DNA of 22,953 nucleotides, from the IMG/VR virus record IMGVR_UViG_3300029893_000071, positions 1 to 22,953 of that record, one strand, 5' to 3'. Below, piece after piece: positions 22,092 to 22,953 of this stretch; position 1 is the stretch's first letter, and each line of letters starts with the position of its first letter. Source of the stretch: a virus. The notes under the pieces were generated by a model. That model did not search any database and had not been told where the DNA came from. It saw only the letters and a list, made by a program, of their open reading frames with translations. The translations under genes were made by a program, and so were the position numbers.

Positions 22092-22589
22092 TCACCATAT
22101 AATTTTATCAAATACATTATATGACAGTTTTATCTCTTTAAATTCTATTAAATTATTCTTATAATTGTTCAATAATAAATCTCTAATTTCATATTCTGTA
22201 ATTTTATCTTTAGATAACTTACCAATTGAACAATTTGCATAATTAGTATCAGATTTTAACCAAAATAATCAATAATAATTTTTAGTTTTTCCTAAAAATA
22301 CAGAATCTTCTTGTAAATGACGTAATATTATTCTAGAATAAGAATCTTTATACATTAAAGAATTTTCTTTATGAAAGAATTGCTTTCATCTTTCATTATT
22401 AGAATGATTTTTTAATATTACATATTTAATTGGAATTATATAATTTATAAAACTTAATAAATAATAACCACTTACCTCTTTATATAAAATTCCTTCTTCT
22501 ATATTCCTTTCAATTAAATATTCAACATTATTTTCTGTTCTTACAACTTTGTTAAAGTATTTATGAAAATCTGGCATAATATCTATCAT
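22092..22589 (-). pseudogene. Unknown gene with two in-frame TGA codons
   Basis: A single 166-codon frame from ATG 22589 (AGGTGA upstream) to TGA 22092-22094 contains TGA at 22386-22388 (N-N-E-R-x-K-Q-F-F-H-K) and 22269-22271 (K-N-Y-Y-x-L-F-W-L-K), both plausible Trp positions, with no frameshift and no TAA/TAG. As read by a normal ribosome it gives a 67-aa fragment. It begins M-I-D-I-M-P-D-F-H-K-Y-F and ends V-F-D-K-I-I-W. Family not recognised. Its own terminator is TGA too, in frame with the downstream gene. Confidence 0.65.
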
Positions 22590-22608
22590 ACTTCACCTAT
22601 TATATAAC

Positions 22609-22755
22609 TTATAAATTTCTTTTAAATATTTTCCTATATGCTAAACAATTTAAATGAGATACTAATATAATTGCCACAATATCAGCATCTAATTTCCAAT
22701 AATGTACATATTCAAAAGCTGTTATAACTACTAAACATGAAAATAATTCAGTCAT
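22609..22755 (-). CDS. Small membrane protein, 48 aa
   Basis: An intact frame starting M-T-E-L-F-S-C-L-V-V-I-T-A-F-E-Y-V-H-Y-W at 22755 and ending at TAA 22609-22611. Two hydrophobic stretches (about 4-14 and 25-40) flank K-L-D-A-D, and the tail is basic (Y-R-K-I-F-K-R), so it could be a membrane hairpin with a cytoplasmic end. It starts just past the stop of the upstream nuclease. Function unknown. Confidence 0.55.
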   Translation of the reverse strand: MTELFSCLVVITAFEYVHYWKLDADIVAIILVSHLNCLAYRKIFKRNL

Positions 22756-22953
22756 TTATATTTCTCTAAAATTATATTTTAAATAATAATGACCACAATC
22801 ATATATTTTATACCATTTATTACTATTCATCATTTCTTTTTCTAATTTATATTCTTCTTCATATAACAAACGATTATATTTATAAAATAAAAGATTAGGA
22901 GGAGTTTCTTTTATTATTTTAAATCCTTTTTCTTCATATTCTATTATATTGAA
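22756..22953 (-). CDS. C-terminal end of a second Vsr/EDxHD-like homing nuclease (partial)
   Basis: An open frame of 65 residues runs in from beyond the right edge to TAA 22756-22758. The pattern G-F-K-I-I-K-E-T-P-P-N-L-L-F-Y-K and the end N-K-W-Y-K-I-Y-D-C-G-H-Y-Y matches the tail of the interrupted nuclease at 8400-9929 (G-F-Q-V-S-C-Y-T-P-P-E-F-F-Y-C-K and K-W-F-K-V-Y-D-C-G-N). It is therefore a second member of that family, catalytic part outside the window. Confidence 0.75.
   Translation of the reverse strand, partial: FNIIEYEEKGFKIIKETPPNLLFYKYNRLLYEEEYKLEKEMMNSNKWYKIYDCGHYYLKYNFREI

Noticed and set aside
1-22953. Genome-wide reassignment of TGA to Trp (genetic code 4)
   Set aside because: The long intact genes (for example ThyX-like, metallophosphoesterase, gp44) use only TGG for Trp and contain no TGA, and TGA ends many genes in coupled ATGA overlaps. 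Reading through the gp47 TGA gives nonsense with three more TGAs.
1-22953. TAG or TAA reassigned to Gln, as in some large gut phages
   Set aside because: TAA ends most intact genes and TAG ends two. Several interrupted genes also have frameshifts that a code change cannot explain. Lesions use all three stop codons.
1-22953. CRISPR array, insertion sequence, integrase or attachment site
   Set aside because: No regularly spaced repeats, no transposase or integrase motifs and no target-site duplications were seen; short repeats are explained by AT bias or by the duplicated gene pair near 10,000.

Overview
The window looks like part of the genome of a strongly AT-rich, T4-related tailed bacteriophage (a Tevenvirinae-like myovirus, or a prophage or remnant derived from one). 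GC is roughly 20-25% by eye. The evidence is a set of T4-type replication, recombination and regulation genes in near-T4 order on one strand: sliding clamp gp45, clamp loader gp44 and gp62, translational repressor RegA, the SbcCD-like pair gp46/gp47, a dNMP kinase and a DsbA-like DNA-binding protein. Shine-Dalgarno sites and three TTGACA/TTGACG-17-TATAAT/TACAAT promoters point to a host with ordinary sigma70 and anti-SD initiation, which argues against a Bacteroidetes host. I cannot name the host.

Layout, read in the direction of transcription (minus strand, right to left). 22953-20223: the end of a homing nuclease, a small membrane protein, a nucleotidyltransferase-fold protein and unknown genes. 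20226-17368: gp47 and gp46 with a possible 30-aa ORF between them. 17368-14223: small unknown genes, a Cys-rich protein, peptide deformylase, an interrupted P-loop-like gene and a metallophosphoesterase. 14222-12439: decayed genes, one small intact gene, then tRNA-Gly(UCC) with its own consensus promoter. 12438-8400: small genes, a two-domain ThyX-like protein, a duplicated pair of small genes and an interrupted Vsr/EDxHD-like homing nuclease. 8379-7582: a glycosyltransferase. 7535-6282 is the only plus-strand segment: an HNH homing endonuclease followed by a dead GIY-YIG gene, closed by a bidirectional terminator. 6213-1: a consensus promoter and then the replication operon (dNMP kinase, 45, dsbA, small membrane protein, 44, 62, unknown gene, regA, hsp20), ending at a GC-rich hairpin.

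How the genes work together: gp45 is loaded by gp44/62 for replication and, in T4, also activates late transcription; RegA limits translation of early mRNAs; gp46/47 resect DNA ends for recombination-dependent replication; dNMP kinase and the ThyX-like protein suggest nucleotide supply; peptide deformylase and Hsp20 act on host protein synthesis and folding.

The most striking feature is decay. Long core genes are intact, but nearly every apparent gap holds a recognisable gene broken by one or a few events: TGA where Trp fits, TAA/TAG where Gln (or Trp) fits, or one-base indels, some in A/T runs. TGA also ends many intact genes (ThyX-like, PDF, gp47, metallophosphoesterase and others), and the long genes use only TGG for Trp, so a genome-wide code change is not supported. 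G:C to A:T-biased pseudogenisation, localised sequence errors, or conditional stop suppression remain possible.
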